Positions 1 through 6,316 of a stretch of DNA of 8,355 bases are shown here, one piece after another (position 1 is the first letter of the stretch; every line of letters begins with the position of its first letter). The notes below the pieces were generated by a model. That model was not told the origin of the DNA. It did no database searches and saw only the letters and a program-made list of their open reading frames with translations. The stretch covers positions 1 to 8,355 of the forward strand of contig UQDI01000039.1 of the NCBI GenBank assembly GCA_900539725.1. Reading direction: 5' to 3'. The position numbers were made by a program, and so were the translations under genes. The DNA comes from an uncultured Eubacteriales bacterium. GTDB lineage: Bacteria > Bacillota > Clostridia > Tissierellales > Peptoniphilaceae.

Positions 1-80
1 TTACAAGCCGTGTAATAAACGCGGTTATTTTGTCCGGGTTTGTGGGTGCATATCAAAAACCCTCGCCTTTTGCTGTGTAT
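1..80. other. Left-edge stretch, no gene assigned
   Basis: This is the 80 bases between the window edge and the toxin stop. It is visibly richer in G+C than the toxin gene next to it. A weak inverted repeat, GGGTTT (36-41) and AAACCC (57-62), spans a 15-nt loop and has no T-run, so it is not a convincing terminator. One plus-strand frame and one minus-strand frame are open across it, but neither resembles a protein I know. It may hold the end of a neighbouring gene or a repeat that continues outside the window. Confidence 0.3.
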
Positions 81-341
81 TTATTTTTCGTAATGACTTT
101 TACATGAAATAATTATTATACTGTCACCTTCAATCACATAAATTAATCTGTCTTCATGATTGATTCTTCGTGACCAATATCCTTTAAGTTGATGCCTTAA
201 AGCTTCAGGCTTACCAAGACCTTCAAATGGATGTCTACTTATATCTTTAATAAGATCGTTAATTTTCTTTAAAGTTTGTTTGTCTCGTGTTTGCCAATCT
301 ATATAATCTTTAAAGGCATTTTCGTGGAAGAGTACTTTCAT
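81..341 (-). CDS. yoeB: YoeB-family mRNA interferase toxin (Txe/YoeB, RelE fold)
   Basis: This is an 86-residue toxin of the YoeB family, small RelE-fold endoribonucleases that cut mRNA in the ribosomal A site and stop translation. The sequence matches E. coli YoeB throughout: the early DYIDWQ stretch, KKINDLIKDISRHPFEG at about 25-41, GKPE at 43-46, YWSRRI at 55-60, and a C-terminal CKSHYEK. The known active-site residues are all present at family numbering: Glu46, Arg65, His83 and Tyr84. Length is normal (about 84 in the family), so the toxin looks intact. It is the second gene of the operon: its ATG overlaps the antitoxin stop by 4 nt (ATGA), and an AAAGGA ribosome site lies inside the end of yefM (348-353). 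Translation is therefore probably coupled to the antitoxin, which should neutralise it by direct binding. Confidence 0.96.
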   Translation of the reverse strand: MKVLFHENAFKDYIDWQTRDKQTLKKINDLIKDISRHPFEGLGKPEALRHQLKGYWSRRINHEDRLIYVIEGDSIIIISCKSHYEK

Positions 342-592
342 TCTAAATCCTTTAATTCTACCAGATGCTCACCATTCTCAACATCTTTTGCTCTTCTTAC
401 AAGTTCCTTATATTGCTCTGCGTCACTCATAATATATGAATTTTCAATTAGATTGTTATACTCTTCTAGGCTAATAACTACAACATTTCTGTTGTCTTTT
501 CTAGTTACCAAGACGGTTTCAATATTGTCAACAGCACGGTCACAGTATTCTTTTAAATTATTTCTTAACTCACTATAATTAACAGCTAACAT
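338..592 (-). CDS. yefM: YefM antitoxin (Phd/YefM family)
   Basis: This is an 84-residue antitoxin of the Phd/YefM family, which binds and inactivates YoeB and represses its own operon. The N-terminal half has the family pattern: NYSELRNNLKEYCDRA at about 5-20, VLVTRK at 27-32, and VVVISLEEYNNLIE at about 37-50. The acidic C-terminal part, ending VELKDLE, is the expected flexible toxin-binding region. A longer frame opens at 622, but that start lies in the promoter, upstream of the predicted transcript start near 606. The internal ATG at 592 has a good AGAGGTGA site in front and aligns with the E. coli YefM start, so I use it. It is the first gene of the pair and overlaps yoeB by 4 nt. Confidence 0.94.
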   Translation of the reverse strand: MLAVNYSELRNNLKEYCDRAVDNIETVLVTRKDNRNVVVISLEEYNNLIENSYIMSDAEQYKELVRRAKDVENGEHLVELKDLE

Positions 593-596
593 AATA

Positions 597-604
597 TCAC
601 CTCT
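597..604 (-). promoter_or_regulatory. Ribosome binding site deciding the yefM start
   Basis: On the minus strand this reads AGAGGTGA, followed by TATT and the ATG at 592. It is the only good ribosome site here and fixes the start at 592 rather than at the upstream ATG at 622. Confidence 0.8.
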
Positions 605-612
605 TTGACTAT

Positions 613-641
613 ATTGTACCACATCTTGTACAATTTGTCAA
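613..641 (-). promoter_or_regulatory. Promoter of yefM-yoeB
   Basis: On the minus strand a perfect -35 TTGACA (636-641) is followed, after exactly 17 bp, by -10 TACAAT (613-618). Transcription should start near 606, giving a leader of only about a dozen bases before yefM. The -35 box lies about 20 bases beyond the HAD gene stop, and I see no terminator between them, so readthrough from the HAD gene is possible. Confidence 0.85.
614..633. promoter_or_regulatory. Likely YefM operator overlapping the -10 box
   Basis: On the minus strand the 20 bases read TTGTAC-N8-GTACAA, an inverted repeat containing TGTACA and GGTACA hexamers with centres 12 bp apart. As I recall, the E. coli yefM-yoeB operator uses TGTACA cores at this same centre-to-centre distance. 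The repeat fills most of the promoter spacer and covers most of the -10 box, the right place for autorepression. The assignment is by inference. Confidence 0.72.
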
Positions 642-661
642 TATATTTTTAATAGGCTTGA

Positions 662-1381
662 TTATAATAAAATCTTTCTTAATTCATCTGCGCTACTTGC
701 CCATGTAACTACGTAATTTTTTGGCTTTGCGCCAAAGTAGATGGCTCTCATGCCGCTTGCTAGTGCACCAAAAACGTCTGAGTCTATGTTGTTACCTATC
801 ATTGTGGACTCCTCTGCTCTAACGCCACCCGCCTTCATAGCGCCGAAGAAAAACTTCGTATCGGGTTTACCATAACCAAAGTCGCCCGAAGCGAAGACGT
901 GGTCTACAAGCGTATCAAGGCCAAGTGTTTGCGCCTTTCTGTGCTGCACCTCGCTGATGCCGTCAGTAATTATGCCAATCTTGTGGCCGGCAGCCTTTAA
1001 ATCCTTTATTAAATCTAGCATGCCGTCAATGGCTTCTGTGTAGTCGAAGCGCCTCTTCAAAAATGCCGCGAAAAATTCTTCTTGAGTCACTTCGCCCAAA
1101 ATGTCCTTCACATCGCTATAAACCCCATTCTTGAACAGTTCTAGCCTTTCTTCCTCGTATGGCTCCTCCATAAGCATGTAGTCAAGTGGATCGATGCCGA
1201 TGGTTTCGTTGTAGGCAAAGTCCAAATGCCTTATCATGCGCGAGCGAAGTGCAGTCCTTATGCGGCCTCTGAACTCATCCGCGTCCATATCGATGTGCAA
1301 ATCCATTTGCGCACGCTCGAAAATTAGTAAATTTGTTTTTGCTGTTTCGAGAATAGTGTCGTCTAAATCAAAGAAAATCAT
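662..1381 (-). CDS. HAD-superfamily hydrolase, YjjG/YfnB-like nucleotidase
   Basis: This is a cytoplasmic HAD phosphatase of 239 residues, usual for subfamily IA. Motif I is DLDDT at 5-9 (nucleophile Asp5, acid/base Asp7). A helical cap follows (about 15-115). Motif II is IITDG at 137-141 (Thr139), and the motif III lysine is in GKPD at 171-174 (Lys172). Motif IV is GNNIDSD at 196-202, where the usual first acidic residue (GD) is replaced by Asn197; Asp200 and Asp202 remain. The long cap and overall layout resemble YjjG/YfnB pyrimidine 5'-nucleotidases, which clear non-canonical nucleotides, but the substrate cannot be read from sequence. The ATG has GGAGG at 1391-1395, nine bases upstream. 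It diverges from the radical SAM gene, sits upstream of the toxin-antitoxin pair, and is richer in G+C than the latter. Confidence 0.9.
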   Translation of the reverse strand: MIFFDLDDTILETAKTNLLIFERAQMDLHIDMDADEFRGRIRTALRSRMIRHLDFAYNETIGIDPLDYMLMEEPYEEERLELFKNGVYSDVKDILGEVTQEEFFAAFLKRRFDYTEAIDGMLDLIKDLKAAGHKIGIITDGISEVQHRKAQTLGLDTLVDHVFASGDFGYGKPDTKFFFGAMKAGGVRAEESTMIGNNIDSDVFGALASGMRAIYFGAKPKNYVVTWASSADELRKILL

Positions 1382-1419
1382 TTATAAATTCCTCCATAAT
1401 TATAGTTATTATCATCTAT

Positions 1420-1428
1420 ATTATAACA
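1420..1428 (-). promoter_or_regulatory. Extended -10 promoter of the HAD gene
   Basis: The minus strand reads TGTTATAAT, a perfect extended -10 (TGnTATAAT). At 17 bp spacing the -35 position (1443-1448) is poor, which fits a promoter driven by its extended -10. The start would be about 30 bases before the ATG. Confidence 0.6.
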
Positions 1429-1433
1429 CAGTT

Positions 1434-1462
1434 TTGACATAAAATCATTTTAGTGCTAATAT
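1434..1462 (+). promoter_or_regulatory. Promoter of the radical SAM gene
   Basis: TTGACA (1434-1439), a 17-bp spacer and TAATAT (1457-1462), preceded by TG at 1454-1455, make a strong extended promoter. Transcription would start near 1469, just at the AAGGAG ribosome site (1469-1474), so the leader is very short. Its -35 lies only a few bases from the extended -10 of the divergent HAD promoter. Confidence 0.7.
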
Positions 1463-1480
1463 TATTATAAGGAGATAATT

Positions 1481-2386
1481 ATGGAAAACTTTTACCCCAT
1501 CTACATGTACACGCCGATGCCCGAGATGCACAACGTCATGGTGCCCGTGACATCAGGCTGTTCCTACCAAAAGTGCCTCTACTGCGACCTGAATTTTAGG
1601 CAGAAATTTCACGTCTTCAAGCTCGCCGAAATCGAGGACTATTTACGTAAGGAGAAAATTAAATACGACAAAATGAGACGCAGCCCCAAGAAATTTACAC
1701 TGCTTGAGGGTAATCCCTTATGCGTAAAAGCATCTTTCCTTGAAGCTGTATTCGCTCTTATACATAAGTACTTCGAAGTGGGGTATATATCAATGTTTGC
1801 GCGTGCGACAGACGTCCTACGTAAGACTGATGAGGAGCTACTTAGGCTCAAAGCCATGGGCATGGATAGGCTGTGTTTGGGGCTTGAGAGCGGTTCGGAC
1901 GAAGTTTTGAGCTTTCATAAAAAGGGTCACAGCGTGAGTGATAGCATTAGAGCGTGCAAAAAGCTTGAAAGGCTTGGCATCAGCTACTCGGTCTACATCA
2001 TGCTCGGCCTTGGCGGCAAAGAGATGACCCTGGCTCATAGAAAAGGAACGGCAAAACTATTAAACGAGATCAAGCCATTCGAAATTGTTTTCGTAACTAC
2101 GGTAATATTCAAGCGTGCGCCGCTTAAGGACCTCGTTCGCGCGAAAGAATTTACAAGACTTGCCATAAAAGACGTTTTAGCTGAGGAGATATATATACTT
2201 GAAAGCCTTGAGAATAGTACAGTAATCAAGGCGACGCACAAGACCAATCCCTTGCCACTGCTAGCAAAATTCCCTGAGGGGAAAGAAGATATGCTAAGAA
2301 AATTGAAGGAGTATAGGGATAATAATAGTGAGAAGGAACTGAGACGGAATGAGATGAGGAAATGGCAGGTATGGGACAAAGAATAA
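1481..2386 (+). CDS. Radical SAM protein (COG1032-like) with CX4CX2C cluster motif
   Basis: This 301-residue protein of the radical SAM superfamily should bind a 4Fe-4S cluster and cleave S-adenosylmethionine to make a 5'-deoxyadenosyl radical. The cluster motif GCSYQKCLYC places cysteines at 27, 32 and 35, which is CX4CX2C rather than the classical CX3CX2C. EGNP near 75-78 fits the GGEP-like SAM-amine site, and LGLESGSDEVL near 133-143 is the later barrel-strand motif typical of COG1032-type enzymes, followed by KKGHS and a GLGG turn. There is no cobalamin-binding, TRAM or SPASM domain, and the C-terminus ends in a charged helical stretch (about 260-301). Substrate and product are unknown. 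It is a single gene between its own promoter and the terminator at 2454-2485. The first part is G+C-rich and the last third more A-rich. Confidence 0.86.
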   Translation: MENFYPIYMYTPMPEMHNVMVPVTSGCSYQKCLYCDLNFRQKFHVFKLAEIEDYLRKEKIKYDKMRRSPKKFTLLEGNPLCVKASFLEAVFALIHKYFEVGYISMFARATDVLRKTDEELLRLKAMGMDRLCLGLESGSDEVLSFHKKGHSVSDSIRACKKLERLGISYSVYIMLGLGGKEMTLAHRKGTAKLLNEIKPFEIVFVTTVIFKRAPLKDLVRAKEFTRLAIKDVLAEEIYILESLENSTVIKATHKTNPLPLLAKFPEGKEDMLRKLKEYRDNNSEKELRRNEMRKWQVWDKE

Positions 2387-2453
2387 ATAAAACCATATAT
2401 ATTGGATCTAAGCTATTAGCCTTAGATATTAAAAAGAGATAATTGAGCAAATA

Positions 2454-2485
2454 AAAAATAGCGGACAAATATGTTCGCTATTTTT
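2454..2485. terminator. Bidirectional Rho-independent terminator
   Basis: A 14-bp stem (AAAAATAGCGGACA at 2454-2467 with TGTTCGCTATTTTT at 2472-2485, one G-T wobble) closes an AATA loop. Each strand ends in a T-run, so it can stop both the radical SAM transcript and the convergent arsenic transcript. It sits 67 bases past the radical SAM stop and about 67 bases past the arsC stop. Confidence 0.88.
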
Positions 2486-2552
2486 ATGCATTAAATGCTT
2501 TATTAACTTATATAGTAAATGATCCTAGCAGCAGCTATTGCCACAGTCACCG

Positions 2553-2963
2553 TCATTCCTTAATTGCCTCTACCTCCGCAATTAATTTATGAACTTTACT
2601 TTCAATCTCCTTGATAGTTTTTATAAACTCTTCATCATTTTTTCCACTAGGATCTTCAAGTCCCCAATCATCTTTTTTAACTGTATAAGGCAGAATTGGG
2701 CAAACGACATTACATCCCATTGTAATTAGGTAGTCAATTTCGGGGATATCATTTAGAAGTTTTGGCTTTTGTGTCTCTTCCATATCAAGCCCATAGATTT
2801 CTTTGACAAGCCTTACTGCATCTTGGTTAATTTGATCCTTCAATTCTGTCCCTGCAGAATACACCTCTATAGAATCGCATGCGAATTTCTTTGTCAGTGC
2901 TTCTGCGATTTGACTTCTACATGAATTGTGAACACAGACAAAAGCAATTTTAGTTTTCTTCAT
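2553..2963 (-). CDS. arsC: Arsenate reductase ArsC, low-molecular-weight phosphatase type
   Basis: ArsC reduces arsenate to arsenite, the form that Acr3 exports. At 136 residues it belongs to the class built on the low-molecular-weight tyrosine phosphatase fold. The P-loop is CVHNSCRS at 10-17 (nucleophile Cys10, Arg16). Redox cysteines Cys84 and Cys88 lie in GCNVVCP at 83-89, the clostridial CX3C form of the Cys82/Cys89 pair of staphylococcal ArsC. LEDPSG at 102-107 carries the general-acid aspartate (Asp104). Reductant is probably thioredoxin, inferred from the family. It is the last gene of the operon, 9 bp after arsA; tandem TAG TAG stops precede a TAGGA ribosome site. Oddly, the +1 frame right after the stop would encode DGDCGNSCC before a TAG, a metal-binding-like tail that may have been lost by a one-base shift. 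Confidence 0.95.
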   Translation of the reverse strand: MKKTKIAFVCVHNSCRSQIAEALTKKFACDSIEVYSAGTELKDQINQDAVRLVKEIYGLDMEETQKPKLLNDIPEIDYLITMGCNVVCPILPYTVKKDDWGLEDPSGKNDEEFIKTIKEIESKVHKLIAEVEAIKE

Positions 2964-2972
2964 TTTTTCCTA

Positions 2973-4703
2973 CTATATATTATAAAGTTTATCGCCACGA
3001 AGGTCTTCTTTTGTCCATTCAACGACGGCTAGTTTTCCTGAACTATGATCTAATATCTTGTTAATCCACTTAACTTCTTCATTTGCTTTAGCAGATAACA
3101 TCTTGTTACTTGGATTTGCTTTGTAAAGGGATGAATTAACAATCCACCAATTGGTATGAATTGATGCCCTCTTTAGATCTTCTTCCAAGCGATATGCCTC
3201 ATAAAATGGAGTTGCCTCTGCCAAGCTAACGATTAATACTTCTGTTTCCTCTCCCCTTAATCTAGGTAACAAGTTTTTTACAGATTCAGGTATCTGTCCT
3301 TGAGTTCTTTCAACTTCTCTATGATAACTTAAAGTTGAGTCTAAAAGTAACAAGGTATGACCTGTAGGAGCAGTGTCAATAACGACTATTTCATCGTCTG
3401 CTTTTTCCACTAGCTCTGCAAAAGCTCTAAATACAGCTATTTCTTGTGTACATGGTGATCTTAAATCTTCTTCAATGTAAGCTATATCATCATCACTCAT
3501 TGTTTTTCTTGCATTCTCAAGCACTTCTTCTTGATATTTTTTTAATTCTTCTTTTTCATCAATATGACTCATAGCTATTCCACTTGAACTATCTATCATG
3601 AATTTTATATGGTCAGCAGGATCTGTTGTAGCTAGGTGCACCTTTTTACCAAGTTTGCTTAACTTAAGAGCAACAGAAGCTGCTATAGTAGTCTTTCCTA
3701 CGCCGCCCTTGCCCATAGTAAAGATTACTTTTCTATTATTCTTTACAAGATCACTAACGACATCATCTAAATTAAAGAGTTTGCCTTTTACTTCCTCTTT
3801 TCCTTCATTTATTTGATCTTTCTTAAGAAGATTTCTTATTGAGTCAATTCCAGTAATGTTATATGATCTTAAGGCAATTGTATAGGTATCAAAATCATGT
3901 AAGATATCTGGCATATTTTCAAGTGCTTGCTGTTGTTTCTTATATATACTTTCAGATAGCTCATCATCATAATTTTCTAAGACACCATTAATCACTAATA
4001 TTTGATTTTTTATTCCAATATCAGATAGCTCCTTTGATGCTCTTTCTACCTCATTAAGTGGTGTTTTATCAGGTCTTGTAACTAATACTAGTGTTGTTAA
4101 ACTCTCATCTGCTAAATTTTCAACTGCCTGTTTATATATTTCTTTTCTAGACTCTAAGCCGGATAACTGTCCTAAACAGGATGCTCCATGAGTACTTTCA
4201 CTGATAAAATTAGTCCAAGCAGAAGGAAGCTGTAACATTCTAAGAGTATGACCTGTAGGAGCTGTATCAAATATAATATGATCATAGTCTTTATTGAGCT
4301 TAGGATTTGTAATGAAATTAGAAAACTCATTAAAGGCAGCAATCTCTACTGTACAAGATCCAGATAGCTGTTCTTCCATATTCTCAATAACAGAATCAGG
4401 CATCTTGCCCCTAAAAGGCCCTACTACACTTTCTTTATAGTTTTGTGCCGCTTCTAGTGGATCTAGATTGATTACCTCTAAATTGTCTACTCCTTTAATA
4501 GGTTTTGCTTCGCCGTCTAATTCTGTTTCAAAAACATCTTGAAGATTTGAAGCAGGGTCTGTACTAATAAGTAGCACTTTCTTTCCTTCGTCTGCTAAAG
4601 TCACTGCTGTTGCACAAGCTGCAGATGTTTTACCAACACCTCCCTTGCCTGTGAAAAATAGATATTTAGTTAATTTAAGATTTTCAAGATTAAATTCCTT
4701 CAT
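2973..4703 (-). CDS. arsA: Arsenite-transport ATPase ArsA (two fused halves)
   Basis: ArsA is the cytoplasmic ATPase that energises arsenite efflux by docking on the membrane pump, here Acr3. The 576-residue protein has two homologous halves, as in E. coli ArsA (583). P-loops GKGGVGKT lie at 19-26 and 331-338, and the DTAPTGHTL signature appears at 146-154 and 443-451. The three arsenite-binding cysteines known from E. coli (113, 172, 422) have clear counterparts: Cys117 in SCTVEIAAF, Cys176 in GASCLG, and Cys418 in SPCTQEIAVF. Both active sites therefore look functional. A linker of roughly 290-325 joins the halves. The ATG has an AAGGGGG ribosome site just after the arsD stop, 12 bp upstream. 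The gene is A/T-rich, unlike arsR. Confidence in the function is very high. Confidence 0.97.
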   Translation of the reverse strand: MKEFNLENLKLTKYLFFTGKGGVGKTSAACATAVTLADEGKKVLLISTDPASNLQDVFETELDGEAKPIKGVDNLEVINLDPLEAAQNYKESVVGPFRGKMPDSVIENMEEQLSGSCTVEIAAFNEFSNFITNPKLNKDYDHIIFDTAPTGHTLRMLQLPSAWTNFISESTHGASCLGQLSGLESRKEIYKQAVENLADESLTTLVLVTRPDKTPLNEVERASKELSDIGIKNQILVINGVLENYDDELSESIYKKQQQALENMPDILHDFDTYTIALRSYNITGIDSIRNLLKKDQINEGKEEVKGKLFNLDDVVSDLVKNNRKVIFTMGKGGVGKTTIAASVALKLSKLGKKVHLATTDPADHIKFMIDSSSGIAMSHIDEKEELKKYQEEVLENARKTMSDDDIAYIEEDLRSPCTQEIAVFRAFAELVEKADDEIVVIDTAPTGHTLLLLDSTLSYHREVERTQGQIPESVKNLLPRLRGEETEVLIVSLAEATPFYEAYRLEEDLKRASIHTNWWIVNSSLYKANPSNKMLSAKANEEVKWINKILDHSSGKLAVVEWTKEDLRGDKLYNI

Positions 4704-4715
4704 AATACCCCCTTC

Positions 4716-5138
4716 TTAGCAGCAAGAGCCATTACTTCCACAGCAGCCTTGATTTTTTTCTTCTTCTTCACCACAACAAGAATTATTAGCTGAAGAACAA
4801 CAGCTACTTTGCTTACTACCTTTAAAATAATCTTTAGAAATTTGTAAAAGTTCCATTATTTCTTCATTCTTTGGATATCTGCCTTCTATGACTATCTCGT
4901 CGTCTACAAGGATTAGTGGCAAGATATCGACACCATTTTTATCCAAAGCTTCTTTTACCTTCTCATTATTGGCAAATGCCATTGGTTCAACTGATAAATT
5001 GTATCTTTCAATAGTGATACCATTTTTCTTCAAAATATTTATTACTGTTGAAATACGTACGAGCTCAGGGTCTACATTAACTCCGCAAACACCTGTATCA
5101 CAACACATAGCTGGTTCATAAATTGACATTCTTTTCAT
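4716..5138 (-). CDS. arsD: ArsD arsenite metallochaperone with extra cysteine pairs
   Basis: ArsD binds arsenite in the cytosol and passes it to ArsA, raising the pump's affinity; in E. coli it is also a weak repressor of its operon. With the start used here (140 residues) the functional cysteines fall exactly on E. coli numbering: Cys12, Cys13 and Cys18 in AMCCDTGVCG. The thioredoxin-like core runs to about 105. The tail carries four vicinal cysteine pairs (113-114, 121-122, 132-133, 139-140), where the E. coli protein has two. The frame begins at a GTG at 5147, but that GTG overlaps the ribosome site. The ATG at 5138 has AAAGGG eight bases ahead and matches the family start. It is followed closely by arsA (12 bp) and preceded by a 127-bp gap after acr3. 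Confidence 0.95.
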   Translation of the reverse strand: MKRMSIYEPAMCCDTGVCGVNVDPELVRISTVINILKKNGITIERYNLSVEPMAFANNEKVKEALDKNGVDILPLILVDDEIVIEGRYPKNEEIMELLQISKDYFKGSKQSSCCSSANNSCCGEEEEKNQGCCGSNGSCC

Positions 5139-5144
5139 TATTAA

Positions 5145-5152
5145 CACCCTTT
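5145..5152 (-). promoter_or_regulatory. Ribosome binding site deciding the arsD start
   Basis: On the minus strand AAAGGGTG lies here, six bases before ATG at 5138. The GTG at 5147 that would extend the frame is part of this site, so it cannot be the start. Confidence 0.7.
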
Positions 5153-5161
5153 CTTAAATTT

Positions 5162-5199
5162 TTTTGATATGAAAAATCTTTTTACCTAAGATATCAAAA
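5162..5199. repeat. Inverted repeat in the arsD leader
   Basis: TTTTGATAT (5162-5170) and ATATCAAAA (5191-5199) form a perfect 9-bp inverted repeat around 20 bases. A third copy of the core, TTGATA, lies at 5206-5211 and can also pair with the 5191 arm. It sits in the acr3-arsD gap, so it may be an operator (ArsD or ArsR) or an mRNA structure. It has no T-run suited to a terminator. Confidence 0.4.
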
Positions 5200-5229
5200 T
5201 TCTTCTTGATAATCTTCTCATCTTATATT

Positions 5230-5258
5230 ATTATAATTAATCTTATGTTTTACCCCAA
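5230..5258 (-). promoter_or_regulatory. Possible internal promoter for arsDAC
   Basis: On the minus strand TTGGGG (5253-5258), 17 bp and a perfect TATAAT (5230-5235) are found just past the acr3 stop. The -35 is weak (TTG only), and in such A/T-rich DNA the -10 could be chance. If real, it would make arsD-arsA-arsC partly independent of acr3. Confidence 0.35.
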
Positions 5259-5265
5259 TATATCT

Positions 5266-6312
5266 TTATATATTAGCCTTAGCTTTTGCCTTATTAGCTA
5301 TCTTAACTAATGAAAGCATGACAGGCACTTCGGTAAGCACTCCTACAGTCGTAGCAAGCGCAGCTCCACTATTTGTTCCAAACAAAGCTATCGAAACTGC
5401 TAGGGCAAGTTCAAAAAAGTTTGATGCACCTATCATGCCAGCAGGGCAGGCAATATCAAAAGGTAGTTTTAGTAATTTACTTACTCCAAATGCAAGGAAA
5501 AATATTAGATAAGTTTGTATTATTAGTGGCACCGCTATCAATATGATGTGAAGCGGATTATTGATGATAACCTCTGCCTGAGAGCTAAATATTAGTACAA
5601 GAGTTAACAATAGGCCGATGCTTGTTGCATTATCAAATTTGTGTAGAAAATTATTTTCTAAATACTCTTTACCTTTCTTTTTAGTAACTACTACTCTAGT
5701 AAGTACACCTGCAACTAGTGGCACTACTACAAAAAGAAAGATACTTATAAACAATGTGCTGTATGGAACAACTACATTTGAAACGCCTAGCAAAAATTTT
5801 ACTATCGGCACAAAAGCTAACAAGATGATAAGGTCGTTTGTCGCTACTTGTACAACAGTATATGCTGGGTTACCATCAGTTAGAGTGCTCCAAACAAAAA
5901 CCATAGCGGTACAAGGAGCTGCTCCAAGAAGTACCATACCAGCCAAATACTCTGTCGCTAGCTGCGTGCTAATAAATGATTTAAATATTACAAACATAAA
6001 TAAGTAAGCCAGTGCAAACATTGTAAATGGCTTAATTAGCCAGTTTGTTATCCATGTTATAAATAACCCTTTAGGATTTTTCCCTACTTCTTTTATACTT
6101 TGAAAGTCTACTTTTATCATCATTGGATATATCATAACCCAAATCAAAATAGCTATCGGAACAGAAATACCTGCGATAGATAGTTTATTCAGGAGCTGTG
6201 GAATTGCAGGGATAAATTTACCAAGCAAAGTTCCAAAAACCATGCATATCAATACCCATAGCGATAAATTCTTTTGAAAAGATCCTATTGCTTTATTATT
6301 TGTTTTTTTCAT
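5266..6312 (-). CDS. acr3: Arsenite efflux permease Acr3 (BASS superfamily)
   Basis: Acr3 is the inner-membrane pump that expels arsenite, driven by the proton motive force or, with ArsA beside it, possibly by ATP. The 348-residue protein is almost wholly hydrophobic, consistent with ten transmembrane helices (first at about 17-34). It carries the family's essential residues: Cys134 in GAAPCTAMVFVWS (about 130-142; Cys129 in the Alkaliphilus protein) and Glu301 in GASNFFELA (Glu305 there). It also has the late GVLTEVPVML motif with Glu328. The frame could begin 26 codons earlier, at 6390, but that start has no ribosome site and its extension is oddly G+C-rich. The ATG at 6312 has AAAGGAGA ahead and gives the usual short N-terminus. 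It lies 126 bp after arsR and 127 bp before arsD in transcription order. Confidence 0.96.
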   Translation of the reverse strand: MKKTNNKAIGSFQKNLSLWVLICMVFGTLLGKFIPAIPQLLNKLSIAGISVPIAILIWVMIYPMMIKVDFQSIKEVGKNPKGLFITWITNWLIKPFTMFALAYLFMFVIFKSFISTQLATEYLAGMVLLGAAPCTAMVFVWSTLTDGNPAYTVVQVATNDLIILLAFVPIVKFLLGVSNVVVPYSTLFISIFLFVVVPLVAGVLTRVVVTKKKGKEYLENNFLHKFDNATSIGLLLTLVLIFSSQAEVIINNPLHIILIAVPLIIQTYLIFFLAFGVSKLLKLPFDIACPAGMIGASNFFELALAVSIALFGTNSGAALATTVGVLTEVPVMLSLVKIANKAKAKANI

Positions 6313-6316
6313 ATTG

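Noticed and set aside
36..62. GGGTTT/AAACCC repeat near the left edge as a toxin-operon terminator
   Set aside because: The stem is only 6 bp with a 15-nt loop and has no T-run on the minus strand.
593..622. Ten extra N-terminal codons of yefM
   Set aside because: The ATG at 622 lies in the promoter, upstream of the predicted transcript start; the site at 597-604 serves the ATG at 592.
2035..2379. 114-codon minus-strand open frame inside the radical SAM gene
   Set aside because: It is antisense to a well-supported gene, rich in Ser/Leu/Phe as expected from reverse reading, and has no ribosome site.
2406..2427. Inverted repeat ATCTAAG/CTTAGAT after the radical SAM gene
   Set aside because: The stem is 7 bp, the loop is not closed further and no T-run follows; the strong terminator at 2454-2485 explains transcript ending.
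2553..2570. RF2-like programmed +1 frameshift at the end of arsC
   Set aside because: Although the stop is UGA-C with an AAGGA just upstream, the slip codon GAA would have to re-pair with AAU, unlike CUU to UUU in RF2; I keep the tail as a probable indel instead.
5618..6007. 129-codon plus-strand open frame inside acr3
   Set aside because: It is the antisense of a hydrophobic membrane protein and has no initiation signals.
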